Shown here in pieces: positions 62,929-64,000 of a DNA stretch of 64,000 nt (position 1 is its first letter; every line of letters starts with the position of its first letter). The notes under the pieces are model-generated. The model was given only the letters and a program-made list of their open reading frames with translations. It did no database searches and was not told the DNA's origin. The stretch is from Apostichopus japonicus (taxonomy: Eukaryota > Echinodermata > Holothuroidea > Aspidochirotida > Stichopodidae): the NCBI RefSeq assembly GCF_037975245.1, contig NC_092574.1, positions 26,458,713 to 26,522,712 of the forward strand. Direction: 5' to 3'. The position numbers and the translations under genes are program-made.

Positions 62929-64000
62929 TCTTTTCAAATGTTACATTTCGCTTGGAACATACCCTGAGGCGGTACACCGCATCTTCGTGAGTTTCAGATT
63001 GAAGATAGTGTGCTTCAAGAAATGTCATAATTTGAGCAAATGGATATACTGTGTATACTTGTTACAGTACAATGCTTTGACATTTACAGAGGGTCGTACC
63101 GTTCAATTAGGAACACTTAATTCACATTAAACCTTCAAGATTTATTCCAGTCAATTCTAGATCTAGCTTTTTTTAGTTTGCATGTACAACAGAATAGTGA
63201 TAGACTAAAAATTATGCAAATCAGACAGGCGAAGAGAAATTTGTTGGAGGAATGCAAGATCTCAAAAAGTCAAAAATACTTTGTTTATAAGTAATTTATC
63301 CTAATTTTAACTTGCTCGGTTTGGATGATTCACCAGGGACAAACATACCTGTCTCCTGACAGCACTGAGCAGCTATCCCTATAAACGGGTCTACAGAGTG
63401 ACCTGGTAACCATTCGAAACTGACTTTCCATGGTAACTGGTGATCACTCCAGTCAATTCAAAATATTGTGTGTTTAGTGTATACAGTACAGACAGAGCTA
63501 AAGGAGGTATAGAACAGTGTAGGTGATTTTATATATTTATATCACTCTGCAAATGCAAACAGCTTGCTGCAAACAAATTCAACATTTCAATTTCGGAAAA
63601 CGAAACGACACTTGACGATACTAAAATTACACAAATACCTACATGAGTACATTATACACTTGTGAGACCAGTGACATCAATCCACATTTTTCATGGCCAT
63701 GATTTCTTGCATTATACACTTCCATAGTAGGCAGTTAGCCCACATTTCTAATAATAATTCCATGACTTTCCAACTAAAAATAAACAACATTTGAAACTAA
63801 CATGCCATATGTCCACTTCAAGTAACACATTGATTTAATGTTACGGTAGTCAGCGATGCCTATTCATAGTTTGCAGCACATACACTATTTTGCATTCCTG
63901 TACAATGTATAGTAACGGATATTTACAGTGTTAATATAAAGTTCTGTATTAAAGATATGCTAAGGGCAAGGCTGCAATCATCTTGAAAGTACATTGACCC
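62929..64000. other. Non-coding right edge
   Basis: Unique AT-rich sequence after the satellite. The ORF at 62849-63130 starts inside the last satellite copy and has no other support. Confidence 0.45.

Noticed and set aside
62849-63130. 93-residue ORF at the end of the satellite
   Set aside because: Begins in satellite sequence and continues into AT-rich DNA; no splice or family support.

Overview
The window is metazoan nuclear DNA. It has spliceosomal introns with GT/AG borders, long AT-rich non-coding stretches, abundant simple sequence, a decayed non-LTR retrotransposon, tRNA-derived SINE-like modules and four well-ordered tandem-repeat arrays. There are no operons, Shine-Dalgarno sites or bacterial gene packing. 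The best recognised gene is a type-9-like membrane adenylyl cyclase. Together with the repeat style this suggests a marine invertebrate, possibly an echinoderm or another deuterostome; that placement is an inference.

Layout. (a) 1-200: the probable last coding exon, stop codon and polyA signal of an unidentified + strand gene, with a possible alternative terminal exon at 918-1049. (b) 200-10,000: non-coding, with a diverged ~30-bp repeat (3458-3795), a possible minus-strand exon (4417-4690), a possible + strand first exon (5745-5813) and a SINE-like element (6960-7192). (c) 10,028-14,297: a three-exon + strand gene whose splice phases agree exactly and which encodes a 674-residue acidic, low-complexity, unrecognised protein. 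A 260-bp (TA)n tract starts ten bases after its stop. (d) 14.6-17.8 kb: two tandem tRNA-like modules and a frameshifted LINE fragment. (e) 22.3-22.8 kb: fourteen copies of a 40-bp hairpin-forming repeat, downstream of the cyclase stop codon. (f) 24,050-29,859, minus strand: the two last exons of the ADCY9-like cyclase (end of C1, C1b linker, second membrane cassette, C2 domain). Their 3.8-kb intron carries a 50-bp minisatellite. (g) 29.9-57.6 kb: no exon that I can support. This is either upstream intron of the cyclase or intergenic, with small tandem repeats and possible regulatory islands. (h) 57,667-62,928: about 81 head-to-tail copies of a 65-bp satellite, with visible multi-unit duplications inside the array. 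(i) 62,929-64,000: non-coding.

The genes show no evident functional partnership. The most notable items are the higher-order structure of the 65-bp satellite, the cyclase residues at the forskolin pocket and its missing C-terminal tail, the hairpin array behind the cyclase gene, and the unrecognised three-exon protein. I did not find a convincing new multi-gene system.
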